Below are positions 18,669-28,029 of a stretch of DNA of 64,000 bases, piece by piece. How positions within the stretch are numbered: the first letter of the stretch is position 1; every line of letters begins with the position of its first letter. Position numbers and translations under genes: made by a program. The DNA is from Alistipes sp. (GTDB lineage: Bacteria > Bacteroidota > Bacteroidia > Bacteroidales > Rikenellaceae), in contig JAITWH010000003.1 in the NCBI GenBank assembly GCA_031285405.1, forward strand, positions 1-64,000. The letters are read 5' to 3'. The notes under the pieces are model-generated. The model was not told the DNA's origin, did no database searches, and was given only the letters and a program-made list of their open reading frames with translations.

Positions 18669-18998
18669 ATGGAAGTTAAAGAGTTAACGGAAAAAGAGTT
18701 TAGGTCAACATTTTCAGAGAAAATGAATAATGTTACCAATTCCATGGAACCAATTGTCGATATATGGGGTTATGTAAGTCATTTAGAAAAGGGGAAATAC
18801 TTTTTGAATGATCATATTATTAGAAACGAAATTATTGAATCTGTATATAGAAATTCCGAAGGCACTTATGACCAAACACTTATTCCGACTTCAAAAAAGA
18901 ATGTCTATTTGATAATTATTGTAAAAACAGATGAAAGACGTGTTTTTGGACATTATCTGTTAGATTTAAATAAAGAATATGGTGTTCATGAAAACTAA
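18669..18998 (+). CDS. Small A/T-rich hypothetical protein (109 aa)
   Basis: ORF one base after the recX stop; composition strongly A/T-rich relative to neighbours. Confidence 0.6.
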   Translation: MEVKELTEKEFRSTFSEKMNNVTNSMEPIVDIWGYVSHLEKGKYFLNDHIIRNEIIESVYRNSEGTYDQTLIPTSKKNVYLIIIVKTDERRVFGHYLLDLNKEYGVHEN

Positions 18999-19995
18999 GA
19001 TATTGACACTCGCAGCAGTATTTTTCGTGTCACTCTTCGTAGCGGCAGCGCAGCCCGTGCAACAGCATCCCGAGCAGGAGATTTTCGACCGCATAGGCTA
19101 CGTCTACGATCTGAAACTTGTCATCGAAAGAGATTGGCCGGGCTTCAGCAGCGAAAAATTCGACGTGCCGCTCGTCTACTACACCGACAGCGTCTGCTAC
19201 GTGGCCAACCCGACCGAAGCCCTTCTCGCCATCCGCCGTGCCACCCCCGTGCACCGGAGCGGAGACGTGACAATCTACAAGACGGCGCTGCTGGACAACG
19301 TTCCGTTCCACATGTCGGTGAGCATCACGACGGGCGACCCCGACTCCACCGAATCCGACTTCACATACCGCTCGCCGTACATGCTTTGCAGCAGCTTCGA
19401 GATCACGCGCGCGACGATCCCGGGAGTGGAGAGCATCGAAGATTGGGCGACGATGGTGATGCACGAGTACTTCCACGGATTCCAACTGCGGCATCCGCAA
19501 TTTCTGGAGCGATACGAAAACGCGATCCTCGGCCTCCCGCCGCAGGACACCCTCAAGCGTCTGTACGCGAACGACGAGCTGTTTCGCAGGAGCGTCGACG
19601 ACGAGAACGAAGCCTTGTTGGCGGCGTTGGGCTCGACCGACAGGGGCGAGATCGCCGCGCAGATAGAGACTTTTTTCGAGTTGCGGAAGGTGCGGCGTGA
19701 GCGGATCAAAAGCCTCTCGGGCTTCGACCCCACCGAGCTCGAACAGCTCTACGAGATGATGGAGGGGACCGCAAGGTACGCCGAGCACGCACTTTCGGGC
19801 GAGTTGGAATTGATCGACCCCGCGGCCCCGATGCCCGAATGGCTCTGGCGGACAGACCGTTCGACATGGTTCTACGCGTCGGGGTTCAACATGGCGAGGC
19901 TGTTGGACGAGCTCGACATCGAGTGGCGGCGGAGAATTTTCAGCGAAAAGGAGTTATCTTTGGAGCGGATTTTAGAGACACAGTATGAAAATTAA
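18988..19995 (+). CDS. Secreted zinc-metallopeptidase-like protein
   Basis: Signal peptide MKTKILTLAAVFFVSLFVAAAQ; HEYFH (HExxH) motif; downstream EMMEGTARYAE. Confidence 0.65.
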   Translation: MKTKILTLAAVFFVSLFVAAAQPVQQHPEQEIFDRIGYVYDLKLVIERDWPGFSSEKFDVPLVYYTDSVCYVANPTEALLAIRRATPVHRSGDVTIYKTALLDNVPFHMSVSITTGDPDSTESDFTYRSPYMLCSSFEITRATIPGVESIEDWATMVMHEYFHGFQLRHPQFLERYENAILGLPPQDTLKRLYANDELFRRSVDDENEALLAALGSTDRGEIAAQIETFFELRKVRRERIKSLSGFDPTELEQLYEMMEGTARYAEHALSGELELIDPAAPMPEWLWRTDRSTWFYASGFNMARLLDELDIEWRRRIFSEKELSLERILETQYEN

Positions 19996-21730
19996 GATAT
20001 TAGCACTCGCCGCCGCAGCATTTTTAGCGCCACTCCTCGCGTCGGCACAACAACAACAGCCCGACTACTACGCCCCCCCGTTGGACATCCCGATCTACCT
20101 GTCGGCCAACTTCGGGGAGATTCGCACCAACCGTTTCCACACCGGCATCGACATCAAGACCCAGGGCGTGGTGGGCAAACCGCTCTTCGCGGCGGCCGAC
20201 GGACACATAGCAAGGGTGACGGTCGCGCCCGGGGGCTACGGCCGCGCGCTCTACATAGCCCACCCCAACGGCACCACCACGGTGTACGCCCACATGGATC
20301 GCTTCACCGACGAACTGGAGAGCTACCTGCGCGCCGAGCGTCTTCGACTGAAACGCAGCGACATCGACCTGTTTCCCGACGCGGCGCGATTTCCCGTGCG
20401 GAGGGGCGACCGCATCGGCACGGCGGGCAATTCGGGTGCGTCGGGCGGCCCCCACCTCCACTTCGAGGTGCGCAACTCGGCCGACTCGCGCGCGCTCAAC
20501 GTCATGCCGCGCGGATGGATCGTCACCGAGAACCCCGACGACGTGCCCCCGCGCATAGTGCGCCTCTACCACATCGACGTCGACACCCTCGCCGGCGTGC
20601 CGATACACTCAAGGCCGAGACCCTACGACGTGACGAAAAACGACGACGGCAGCTGGTCGCTCGTGCGAACCTCGCCTCTGAAGGGGGGCCCGACGAGCTA
20701 CTTCGTCGTCGAGGCGACCGACCGGCGGGGCGACGTGACCAACACCTTCGGCATCCACCGCGCGCGCCTCTCGATCGACGGCCAGGAGCGGGTGGTGTTC
20801 GAGAAGGACGGGGTGCTGTTCACTCACACCCGTTACGCCTGCGCCTCGGTGCTCTACGACGTCCAGCGCAACTCGCGCAACGAGGCCGTGATGCTCGCCC
20901 TGCGCAGCGGCAACCGACTGCCGATGTACAAAAAAGCTGTGGAACGCGGGGTGGTGAGCTTCGGGGAGAACGGCGCCTCGAAACAGATCGAGATCACAGT
21001 GGAGGACGACGCGGGAAACATCTCGACCCTCGCATTCGAAGTCGAGCCCGACCTCGCCCACACGCCGCCGCCCCACCCGGGGGGCCGCATCGCCTCCAAC
21101 CGCGGCGACTTCGTTCACTCGGCCGACGGGCTCTCCGTCTCGATTCCGCGAGGCGCGCTCTACGAGCCGATCTTCTACACCCAATCCGTCGTCGAGAAAA
21201 CCATCGCGCCGCGCACCGACGGCATCGCTCCCCTATCGCCGATCTTACGCACGGGCGACGGCGTGCAGCCCCTGCAAAGCGCAATGAAACTCGGCATCGA
21301 GGCCGACATCCCCGAAAACATGCGTCGCCGCGCCTGCCTCGCGCGGGTATCCGACAGCGGCGGCCTCTCGTGGTCGGGCGGAACATACTCCAACGGCTCG
21401 GTGAACGGCACGTCGCGCGACTTCGGCACCTTCTGCGTGGTGGTCGACACAACGTCGCCCACGGTAAAATCGTCGTTCGCCGAGGGGGCCGACCTGAGCG
21501 GCAGTCGCACCGTGACGATCACCGCGACAGACAACTTTTCAGGCATCGCCAACTTCACCGGCTCGATCGACGGCGAGTGGATAGTGTTCGAGCGCAACGC
21601 CTCGCGCGGTCAGTTCGTCCACCGCTTCGACCCCGAGCGGCTCGCCGCCGGCACCACACACACCTTCGAATTCACCTGCCGCGACGGCGCCGGCAACAGC
21701 TCCACCTGGCGCGGGACTTTCTATAAATAA
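19985..21730 (+). CDS. M23 family metallopeptidase (secreted)
   Basis: Signal peptide; NRFHTGIDIKTQGVVGKPLFAAADGHIARV; HPNGTTTVYAHMDRF; GASGGPHLHFEVR. Confidence 0.93.
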   Translation: MKIKILALAAAAFLAPLLASAQQQQPDYYAPPLDIPIYLSANFGEIRTNRFHTGIDIKTQGVVGKPLFAAADGHIARVTVAPGGYGRALYIAHPNGTTTVYAHMDRFTDELESYLRAERLRLKRSDIDLFPDAARFPVRRGDRIGTAGNSGASGGPHLHFEVRNSADSRALNVMPRGWIVTENPDDVPPRIVRLYHIDVDTLAGVPIHSRPRPYDVTKNDDGSWSLVRTSPLKGGPTSYFVVEATDRRGDVTNTFGIHRARLSIDGQERVVFEKDGVLFTHTRYACASVLYDVQRNSRNEAVMLALRSGNRLPMYKKAVERGVVSFGENGASKQIEITVEDDAGNISTLAFEVEPDLAHTPPPHPGGRIASNRGDFVHSADGLSVSIPRGALYEPIFYTQSVVEKTIAPRTDGIAPLSPILRTGDGVQPLQSAMKLGIEADIPENMRRRACLARVSDSGGLSWSGGTYSNGSVNGTSRDFGTFCVVVDTTSPTVKSSFAEGADLSGSRTVTITATDNFSGIANFTGSIDGEWIVFERNASRGQFVHRFDPERLAAGTTHTFEFTCRDGAGNSSTWRGTFYK

Positions 21731-21734
21731 TCAC

Positions 21735-21742
21735 TATCTTTA
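21735..21742 (+). promoter_or_regulatory. -7 box TATCTTTA 4 nt before the murB GTG
   Basis: tatctttacagcGTG. Confidence 0.5.
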
Positions 21743-21746
21743 CAGC

Positions 21747-22739
21747 GTGAAAGTCACGGAGAACATATCGTTAAAAAATCTCAACAGCTTCGGAGTCGAG
21801 GCCCGAGCCGCACGCCTCATCGAGTGGGAGAGCGTGGAGGAGCTCGCCGAAATTCCGTTCGGCAAAGAGTGGATGTCCCTTGGCGGAGGCAACAACATCC
21901 TATTTACGCGCGACTTCGAAGGCACGCTCATCAAGTCGGCGGCGCGAGCAATAACCCCCGTCAGCGAGAGTGCCGACACCCTCACCGTGCGTGTCGAGGC
22001 AGGGGTCGACTGGAGCGATTTCGTCGGCTGGTGCGTAGCCGGCGGGCTGTGGGGCGCGGAGAATCTGTCGGCCATTCCGGGCACGGTGGGCGCTGCCCCC
22101 ATTCAGAACATCGGCGCGTACGGCGCTGAGGTCAAAGACATTATCTCGTCGGTGGAGTGCTTCACCGTCGAGACAAAAACTCCCCTCACCCTCGCCGCCG
22201 ACCACTGCGCGTTCGGCTATCGCGACAGCGTCTTCAAGCGCGAGCTGCGCGGACGGGTCGTAGTCACGGCGGTCCATTTTCGCCTGAGCCGTGTGCCGCG
22301 GCCCAACCTCAACTACGCCCCGCTCAAGGAGTTGAAAAATCCGACGCTCGAAGAGATAAGCCGCGCCGTGATAGAGATCCGAAACAGCAAGCTGCCCGAT
22401 CCGCGCACGACGGGCAACGCCGGCAGCTTCTTCAAGAATCCGCTGGTCGACGCCGCCCTCGCGCGAGAGTTGGCCTCCCGCCACCCCGACATGCCGCTCT
22501 ACCAAGCATCAGACCCCTCGAAGATGAAACTCGCCGCCGGCTGGCTAATAGAACAGGCGGGCTGGAAGGGTCGCGCCAACGAAAAGGGCAGCGTGGGCAT
22601 CCACCCGCGGCAGGCGCTGATAGTGACAAACTTAGGCGGAGCGACGGGCGCGGAGATAGTGCTGTTCGCCGAGCAGGTAAAGAACGACGTGCGCCAAAAG
22701 TTCGGCGTGGAACTCGAAACGGAGGTAAATATATGCTGA
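21747..22739 (+). CDS. murB: UDP-N-acetylmuramate dehydrogenase (GTG start)
   Basis: ISLKNLNSFGVEARA; SLGGGNNILFT; AIPGTVGAAPIQNIGAYGAEVKD; GNAGSFFKNP. Confidence 0.95.
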   Translation: MKVTENISLKNLNSFGVEARAARLIEWESVEELAEIPFGKEWMSLGGGNNILFTRDFEGTLIKSAARAITPVSESADTLTVRVEAGVDWSDFVGWCVAGGLWGAENLSAIPGTVGAAPIQNIGAYGAEVKDIISSVECFTVETKTPLTLAADHCAFGYRDSVFKRELRGRVVVTAVHFRLSRVPRPNLNYAPLKELKNPTLEEISRAVIEIRNSKLPDPRTTGNAGSFFKNPLVDAALARELASRHPDMPLYQASDPSKMKLAAGWLIEQAGWKGRANEKGSVGIHPRQALIVTNLGGATGAEIVLFAEQVKNDVRQKFGVELETEVNIC

Positions 22740-24088
22740 CAGACAGATTCACACAATACATCGGCGAGCGCGAACTGTTGAAGCCCGCCGACCGCGTGCT
22801 CCTCGCCGTGAGCGGCGGCGTCGACTCGATGGTGATGCTGTCGCTGTTCGCCCAAAGCGGTTGGCCGGCGGGTGTCGCACACTGCAACTTCGGACTGCGG
22901 GGTGACGAGGGCGACGAAGACACCGAGCTCGTGCGCAAAGAGGCCGCGCGATACGGCCTGCCGGTCTACGTCAAAAACTTCGACACCCTCGCCGAGATGG
23001 AACGCACGGGCGAGAGCGTCCAGATGGCAGCGCGCCGACTGCGCTACGACTGGTTCGAGTCGCTCTGCACCGAGCACGGCTACACCGCCATCGCCATAGC
23101 CCATCAGGCCGACGACTCGGTGGAGACGTTTTTCATAAATCTGTTCCGCGGCACAGGGCTTCGAGGGCTCACCGGCATCACCCCCGCAAGGGGTCGCGTC
23201 GTGCGGCCGCTGCTCTTCACCACTCGCAAGGAGATCACCGAGTACGCGCTCACCAACCACGTCTCGTTTCGCGAGGACTCGTCGAACCGCTCCACAAAAT
23301 ATCTGCGCAACAAGATCCGCCTCGGGCTCGTTCCGCGCCTCAGGGAGATCAACCCGCGCTTCACCGACCAGATGCGACGCAACGTCGACCGCCTGACCCA
23401 GACCCAGGGCTTCATCGACGCCGCCATAGGAAGCATCCGCCACGAGGTCGAGCGGCGCGAGGAAGGCCAGACGATCATCGAGGTTGGGCGCATCGCCGCG
23501 GCCTATCCGGTTGGCTTCGTTGTCTACGAACTGCTGAGTTCGGGCTGGGGCTTCAAGGGCGACGCGATCGACGGGATAGTGTCGGCGATCGAGGGCGGCG
23601 GCTCGGGGCGCAGGTTCTACTCGCGCGACTACGTTGCCTTCATCGACCGCGGGCGCATCATCATCGAACCGGTCGGGACAGACGATCCGTGCAGCGTGGA
23701 GGTCGACTCGCGCGCAACCAAGGTGTACGCCGGCAACTCGGTCTACTACCTCTGGCGACTCGACATCGACCAGGTCGAGAGCCTCAACGTGGGCGAGAAC
23801 ACCGCCCTCATCGACGCCGACAAACTCTCGTGGCCGCTCACTCTGAGGCGCTGGCGCGAGGGCGACCGCTTCGTGCCGATCGGAATGACTGGCACCAAAA
23901 AGGTGAGCGACTACCTGATCGACGCCAAGGTGTCGCTGCCCGAAAAGGGGCGGCAGTTCGTGTTAGTAAATGGGGGCGCGAGTGACGAAGGCGAGATAAT
24001 CTGGCTCACGGGCCGCCGCCTCGACGATCGTTTCAAGATCACCTCGCAAACCGAAAACGTCCTGAAAATAGTAAAAGAGATAGTCTAA
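22733..24088 (+). CDS. tilS: tRNA(Ile)-lysidine synthase
   Basis: RVLLAVSGGVDSMVMLSLF; AHCNFGLRGDEGDEDTELVRKEA; AIAHQADDSVETFFINLFRGTGLRGL. Confidence 0.95.
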   Translation: MLTDRFTQYIGERELLKPADRVLLAVSGGVDSMVMLSLFAQSGWPAGVAHCNFGLRGDEGDEDTELVRKEAARYGLPVYVKNFDTLAEMERTGESVQMAARRLRYDWFESLCTEHGYTAIAIAHQADDSVETFFINLFRGTGLRGLTGITPARGRVVRPLLFTTRKEITEYALTNHVSFREDSSNRSTKYLRNKIRLGLVPRLREINPRFTDQMRRNVDRLTQTQGFIDAAIGSIRHEVERREEGQTIIEVGRIAAAYPVGFVVYELLSSGWGFKGDAIDGIVSAIEGGGSGRRFYSRDYVAFIDRGRIIIEPVGTDDPCSVEVDSRATKVYAGNSVYYLWRLDIDQVESLNVGENTALIDADKLSWPLTLRRWREGDRFVPIGMTGTKKVSDYLIDAKVSLPEKGRQFVLVNGGASDEGEIIWLTGRRLDDRFKITSQTENVLKIVKEIV

Positions 24089-24115
24089 ACCGCCCGCGGG
24101 AGAGGCAAAAACAAG

Positions 24116-25189
24116 ATGGCAAAGAGCACCATAAAGTTCAAGGACAGCGTACGCGACTTCGAGGCCGCGCGGGCCGACATCGCCGCCGGACGCCTCAAGC
24201 CGGTCTACCTGCTCATGGGCGAGGAGAGCTGGTTCATCGACGAGCTGTCGGACCTGCTGGCCGACGGAATCCTCGACGAGGCGGAGCGCGCGTTCAACCT
24301 CACCGTCGCCTACGGTCGCGACACCTCGGTGGGCACCATCATCAACACCGCGCGACAGATGCCGATGATGGGGTCGCGGCAGGTGATCGTCGTGCGCGAG
24401 GCGCAGCAGCTCAAGAAGATCGAGGAGCTGCAACTCTACACCGCCAACCCGTCGCCCTCGACGATTCTGGTGCTGTGCCACAAGGAGAAGAACTTAGACA
24501 AGCGCACCCAGCTCTACAAACAGGCATCGACCAAGGGTCTGGTGTTCGAGTCGGTACGTCCGCGCGACTACGAGATTCGCGACTGGTTAGGCAGCTTCGT
24601 TGCGAGTCGCGGCGTGAAGGCGGAGCCCAAGGCGGTCGAGATGTTGATCGAGCACCTGGGGATGGACATCGCCAAGATATCGAACGAGCTCTCGAAGCTG
24701 CTGCTGTCGCTGCCCGAGGGGACGAAGAAACTCACCCCCGACGATGTCGAACGGGGCACGGGATTCAGTCGCGACTTCAACAACTTCGAGTTGTGCAAAG
24801 CGGTCACCGCGCGCAACGAATCGCGGGCGATGGCGATAGCCGAGAACTTCGCCCAAAACCCCAAGGAGCATCCGCTCATCGTGACGATCATGTCGCTGTT
24901 CGGGCAGTTCCGGCAGATCTTCATGTTCAACTACTGCGTGTGGCAGTCGCGCCATCGCGGCACCCCCATGCCCTCCGACATGGAGCTGATGAGTCTGCTG
25001 CGTCTGCCGGGCCCCTACTTCGTGAGCGAGGTGAAACAGGCAGCGGCGCAGTGGCCCAACAAGATCACCTTCAAGGTGTTGGGGCTGCTGCGCGAGTACG
25101 ACGCCAAGAGCAAGGGAATAGGCTCGGGCGGCATGTCCGACGGCGAGCTGCTTCGCGAACTTCTGCTCAAGATTTTTCTTACGCGATGA
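24116..25189 (+). CDS. holA: DNA polymerase III subunit delta
   Basis: LKPVYLLMGEESWFIDELSDLL; MPMMGSRQVIVVREAQQLKKIEEL; three-domain delta-like architecture. Confidence 0.9.
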   Translation: MAKSTIKFKDSVRDFEAARADIAAGRLKPVYLLMGEESWFIDELSDLLADGILDEAERAFNLTVAYGRDTSVGTIINTARQMPMMGSRQVIVVREAQQLKKIEELQLYTANPSPSTILVLCHKEKNLDKRTQLYKQASTKGLVFESVRPRDYEIRDWLGSFVASRGVKAEPKAVEMLIEHLGMDIAKISNELSKLLLSLPEGTKKLTPDDVERGTGFSRDFNNFELCKAVTARNESRAMAIAENFAQNPKEHPLIVTIMSLFGQFRQIFMFNYCVWQSRHRGTPMPSDMELMSLLRLPGPYFVSEVKQAAAQWPNKITFKVLGLLREYDAKSKGIGSGGMSDGELLRELLLKIFLTR

Positions 25190-25929
25190 TTGGGGGTGCG
25201 ATGATCTCCGGCGCGATGAGACACTTTGTCTATCAGCGCGTTCACACGCTCGGGGGCAAGGCGCGACACCTGAGTGAGCATCTCGCCCTCGCCGCGCGCA
25301 CCTACGAACAGATTTACGGAGTGAAGCCCGAGCCCGACGAGCGCAAGGTCGCCGCGAGCATCGCCGAAACGTTACATAGGAAACACCCTGTCGCCCAGGT
25401 CAGCGCCACGGCGATGCTCTATTTTTACGAGGCGGGAGACGGCAGCCACACCCTGACTGTCAACTACGAACGTCCGCTGTTGGAGACGGGATACGCTCAC
25501 TCGCCGCTGCGGCCGAGGGGTGTAACTTTCGAGTACTCAATACCTTTCGGGGGTCTGCCGACCAACTTCCAGATCGAGGCGCAGGCGCTGTTCGACTCTC
25601 GGGCGCTACGACTGCACGGCGCGACGCGATCGGTGCGGCGCGAGGGCGACCGGCTGCTGAGTTGCGGCGACTCGCCCCTGTTCGCAATTCGCGGGCGCAC
25701 GCTCATCGCCCCGCCGACAATCGAGAGCGTGGAGCGCGGGCTCGTTGTCGCCGCCGCTGTAAAATCGCGCCTGGGGGTGTGCGAGGAGCCGATTCTGCAC
25801 TCGGAGCTGATGAGTTTCGACGAGCTGTTTGTGGCCGACGCGGCGGGCGTCACATCGCTGTCGGAGTGCGACGGAGCGAAGTTCATGAGCCTCACGGCCG
25901 CTCGAATCGCCGCCGCCCTGACTCTATAA
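25186..25929 (+). CDS. Aminotransferase class IV-like protein
   Basis: ATGA overlap with holA; IRGRTLIAPPTIESVERGLVV...MSFDELFVADAAGVTSL resembles the class IV fold C-terminal part. Confidence 0.7.
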   Translation: MIGGAMISGAMRHFVYQRVHTLGGKARHLSEHLALAARTYEQIYGVKPEPDERKVAASIAETLHRKHPVAQVSATAMLYFYEAGDGSHTLTVNYERPLLETGYAHSPLRPRGVTFEYSIPFGGLPTNFQIEAQALFDSRALRLHGATRSVRREGDRLLSCGDSPLFAIRGRTLIAPPTIESVERGLVVAAAVKSRLGVCEEPILHSELMSFDELFVADAAGVTSLSECDGAKFMSLTAARIAAALTL

Positions 25930-26015
25930 CTAAAAATTTAGTTATATTGTGCGAGCTCTTAGTTATAGCGCCTTTAACTAAAGATTTAGTTATATAACTA
26001 AAAACTTAGTTATAG
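25924..26015. repeat. TATAACTAA/TTAGTTATA hairpin repeat family, copy 2
   Basis: Between convergent genes; shares ttagttatattgtgcg and ttaactaaagatttagttatataactaaaaacttagttatag with copy 1. Confidence 0.85.
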
Positions 26016-26029
26016 CTCAAACTTAGCAA

Positions 26030-26857
26030 TCAGATTCGAGCTCTTTCGGCAAGCGCGTAGGACCTTCGTCGCACCTCGGCGGCCATCGCGAAGTAGTCGC
26101 TGCCGCCCGTCACTTCGCGAAGTTCCGAGACCGACACCGGTTCCCCGAAGATCAGTCGAAAGTGCTCGCCGCTCTGGCGGAACATCTCGTCGGGCAGGAA
26201 CACCTGTTCGATATTCACCTTGATTCCCAACGCCTTGCGCCAACGTGCCCAGCGATAGAAGCGCCTCGACAGTCGCCCCTCGACGTAGACGGGCACGATC
26301 TGCCGGTCGGTCTGCACGGCGCGCTTGACGAAGTTGGGGCGCCACTCGATGTCGGCCACCACCCCACCCGAGCAGCGCGAACACAACCCCGCCGGAAAAG
26401 TGAGCACCGGAGCCGCCCCCTCGAACGCCTCGCGAAAGGCCACGGCGTAGGCACCGCGCTGAGCGCCGCTCTTGTTGACCGGCACGAATATCTCACGCAG
26501 CGGGTCGAGGTACATCAGTATGTCGTTGACTATCACCCGCACGTCGCCGAAATGGGTGCCAATCCTCTCGGCCAGCATCATGCCGTCCATCCCGCCGAAG
26601 GGGTGGTTGGATGCAAATATGTAACGTCCGTCACGCGGCAACTCCGAGAGCCCCACAGTCTCGTAACTCACCCCGACGCGGCGGAAGAATCCTCGCAGAA
26701 ATTCCATCGGGTCGCCCGTGTCGCAGGTCTCCAAAATGTCGTTCAGTTCATCCTCATGGATGGTTCGCGAGAGCCATCGTGTGACTCCGCGCGGGATTCG
26801 GCGTGCAATCGCGGGCGCTTTCGAGGCGAGCACTCCGGCTACGGATATTTTTGTCAT
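26030..26857 (-). CDS. PlsC-like acyltransferase (hemolysin/ornithine- or glycine-lipid acyltransferase type)
   Basis: SNHPFGGMDGMML (HxxxxD-like) and TFPAGLCSR motif. Confidence 0.8.
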   Translation of the reverse strand: MTKISVAGVLASKAPAIARRIPRGVTRWLSRTIHEDELNDILETCDTGDPMEFLRGFFRRVGVSYETVGLSELPRDGRYIFASNHPFGGMDGMMLAERIGTHFGDVRVIVNDILMYLDPLREIFVPVNKSGAQRGAYAVAFREAFEGAAPVLTFPAGLCSRCSGGVVADIEWRPNFVKRAVQTDRQIVPVYVEGRLSRRFYRWARWRKALGIKVNIEQVFLPDEMFRQSGEHFRLIFGEPVSVSELREVTGGSDYFAMAAEVRRRSYALAERARI

Positions 26858-26890
26858 CGCAAAAGTTATCAACAATGGAGTGCAAAGTTA

Positions 26891-27053
26891 AGAAGTTGTT
26901 TGAAATTTCCCACTCTCGTGCTTTTCGCCTCCGGCCGGCGATTTTTTCACCCGCCTCACTCGACATAGGAACCCCTATGCCTCCCTCGGCGGGTGAAAAA
27001 ATCTCTCGACCGCAGTCAGAAATCACTTCGGTGAGAAAATTCAAACAACTTCT
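26891..27053. repeat. Nested inverted repeat between divergent genes upstream of rsmH
   Basis: Outer arms AGAAGTTGTTTGAA (26891-26904)/TTCAAACAACTTCT (27040-27053); inner arms GATTTTTTCACCCGCC (26940-26955)/GGCGGGTGAAAAAATC (26988-27003); apical CATAGG/CCTATG (26964-26979). Confidence 0.9.
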
Positions 27054-27120
27054 AAAAAAATCGGCTGTTTTTTAGTACTTTTACACCAAATTTTCGATAC
27101 AACCGCAGCAGCACAACTCA

Positions 27121-28029
27121 ATGGAATGCTACCACATACCGGTACTTTTGGCCGAATCGCTCGAACTGCTTGACATTCAGCCCGACGGGACATACGTCGA
27201 CCTCACCTTCGGGGGCGGCGGACACTCCGCGGCGATACTCGACCGACTCTCGACGAGGGGGCGGCTCTATGGTTTCGATCAGGACAGCGAGGCGCGGGGC
27301 AACGCTCCCGACGATCCGAGGTTTCGGTTCGTGGAGGGCAACTTTCGCTTTATGCGCGGACTGCTGCGTGCGGCGGGGGTGACGCAGGTGGATGGGGTGT
27401 TGGCCGACCTGGGGGTCTCGTCGCACCACTTCGACGCTACGGAGCGCGGCTTTTCGTTTCGCGGCGACGCGCCGTTGGACATGCGCATGAATCGAGGACG
27501 AAAGCTCACCGCCGCCCATGTGGTCAACACTTACGAGCCGGCGCGGCTAATCGCCATACTGCGCGACTACGGCGAGTTGGAGGGGCCGCACCGCATTGCC
27601 GGACGCATCGTGGAGGCGCGACGCTCGGCCCCCATTCAGACGACTTTCGAGCTGATCGAGACGGTGAGGCCACTCGTTCCGAAGAGCGATGAGAACCGCT
27701 GGCTGTCGAAACTGTTTCAGGCGCTGCGCATCGAGGTCAACGGCGAGATGGAGGCGTTGCGCATGGCACTCGAACAGAGCCTGCGGGTGCTGCGGCCCGA
27801 GGGGCGGTTGGTGGTGATATCGTACCACTCGCTCGAAGACAGGTTGGTGAAGAACTTTATGAAGACGGGCAACTTCGAGGGCGAGGTGAGGAAAGATTTT
27901 TACGGCAGGGCCGAGACCCCCTTCAAGCTCGTGACGCGTAAGGCGATGGCGCCGACGGCAGACGAGGTGACACAAAATCCGCGCAGCCGTAGCGCGAAAC
28001 TCAGAGCGGCAGCAAAATGGAGCGAGTAG
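27121..28029 (+). CDS. rsmH: 16S rRNA (cytosine1402-N4)-methyltransferase
   Basis: YHIPVLLAESLELLDIQPDGTYVDLTFGGGGHSAAIL; GVLADLGVSSHHFD; PLDMRMN; SYHSLEDRLVKNFM. Confidence 0.96.
   Translation: MECYHIPVLLAESLELLDIQPDGTYVDLTFGGGGHSAAILDRLSTRGRLYGFDQDSEARGNAPDDPRFRFVEGNFRFMRGLLRAAGVTQVDGVLADLGVSSHHFDATERGFSFRGDAPLDMRMNRGRKLTAAHVVNTYEPARLIAILRDYGELEGPHRIAGRIVEARRSAPIQTTFELIETVRPLVPKSDENRWLSKLFQALRIEVNGEMEALRMALEQSLRVLRPEGRLVVISYHSLEDRLVKNFMKTGNFEGEVRKDFYGRAETPFKLVTRKAMAPTADEVTQNPRSRSAKLRAAAKWSE

Noticed and set aside
22157-22732. N-terminal 192 codons of the 643-aa ORF ending in tilS
   Set aside because: The Arg-rich segment is the shadow frame of murB; tilS starts at 22733.
24475-25185. N-terminal 237 codons of the 484-aa ORF
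   Set aside because: Shadow frame of holA; the real class IV aminotransferase-like CDS starts at 25186.
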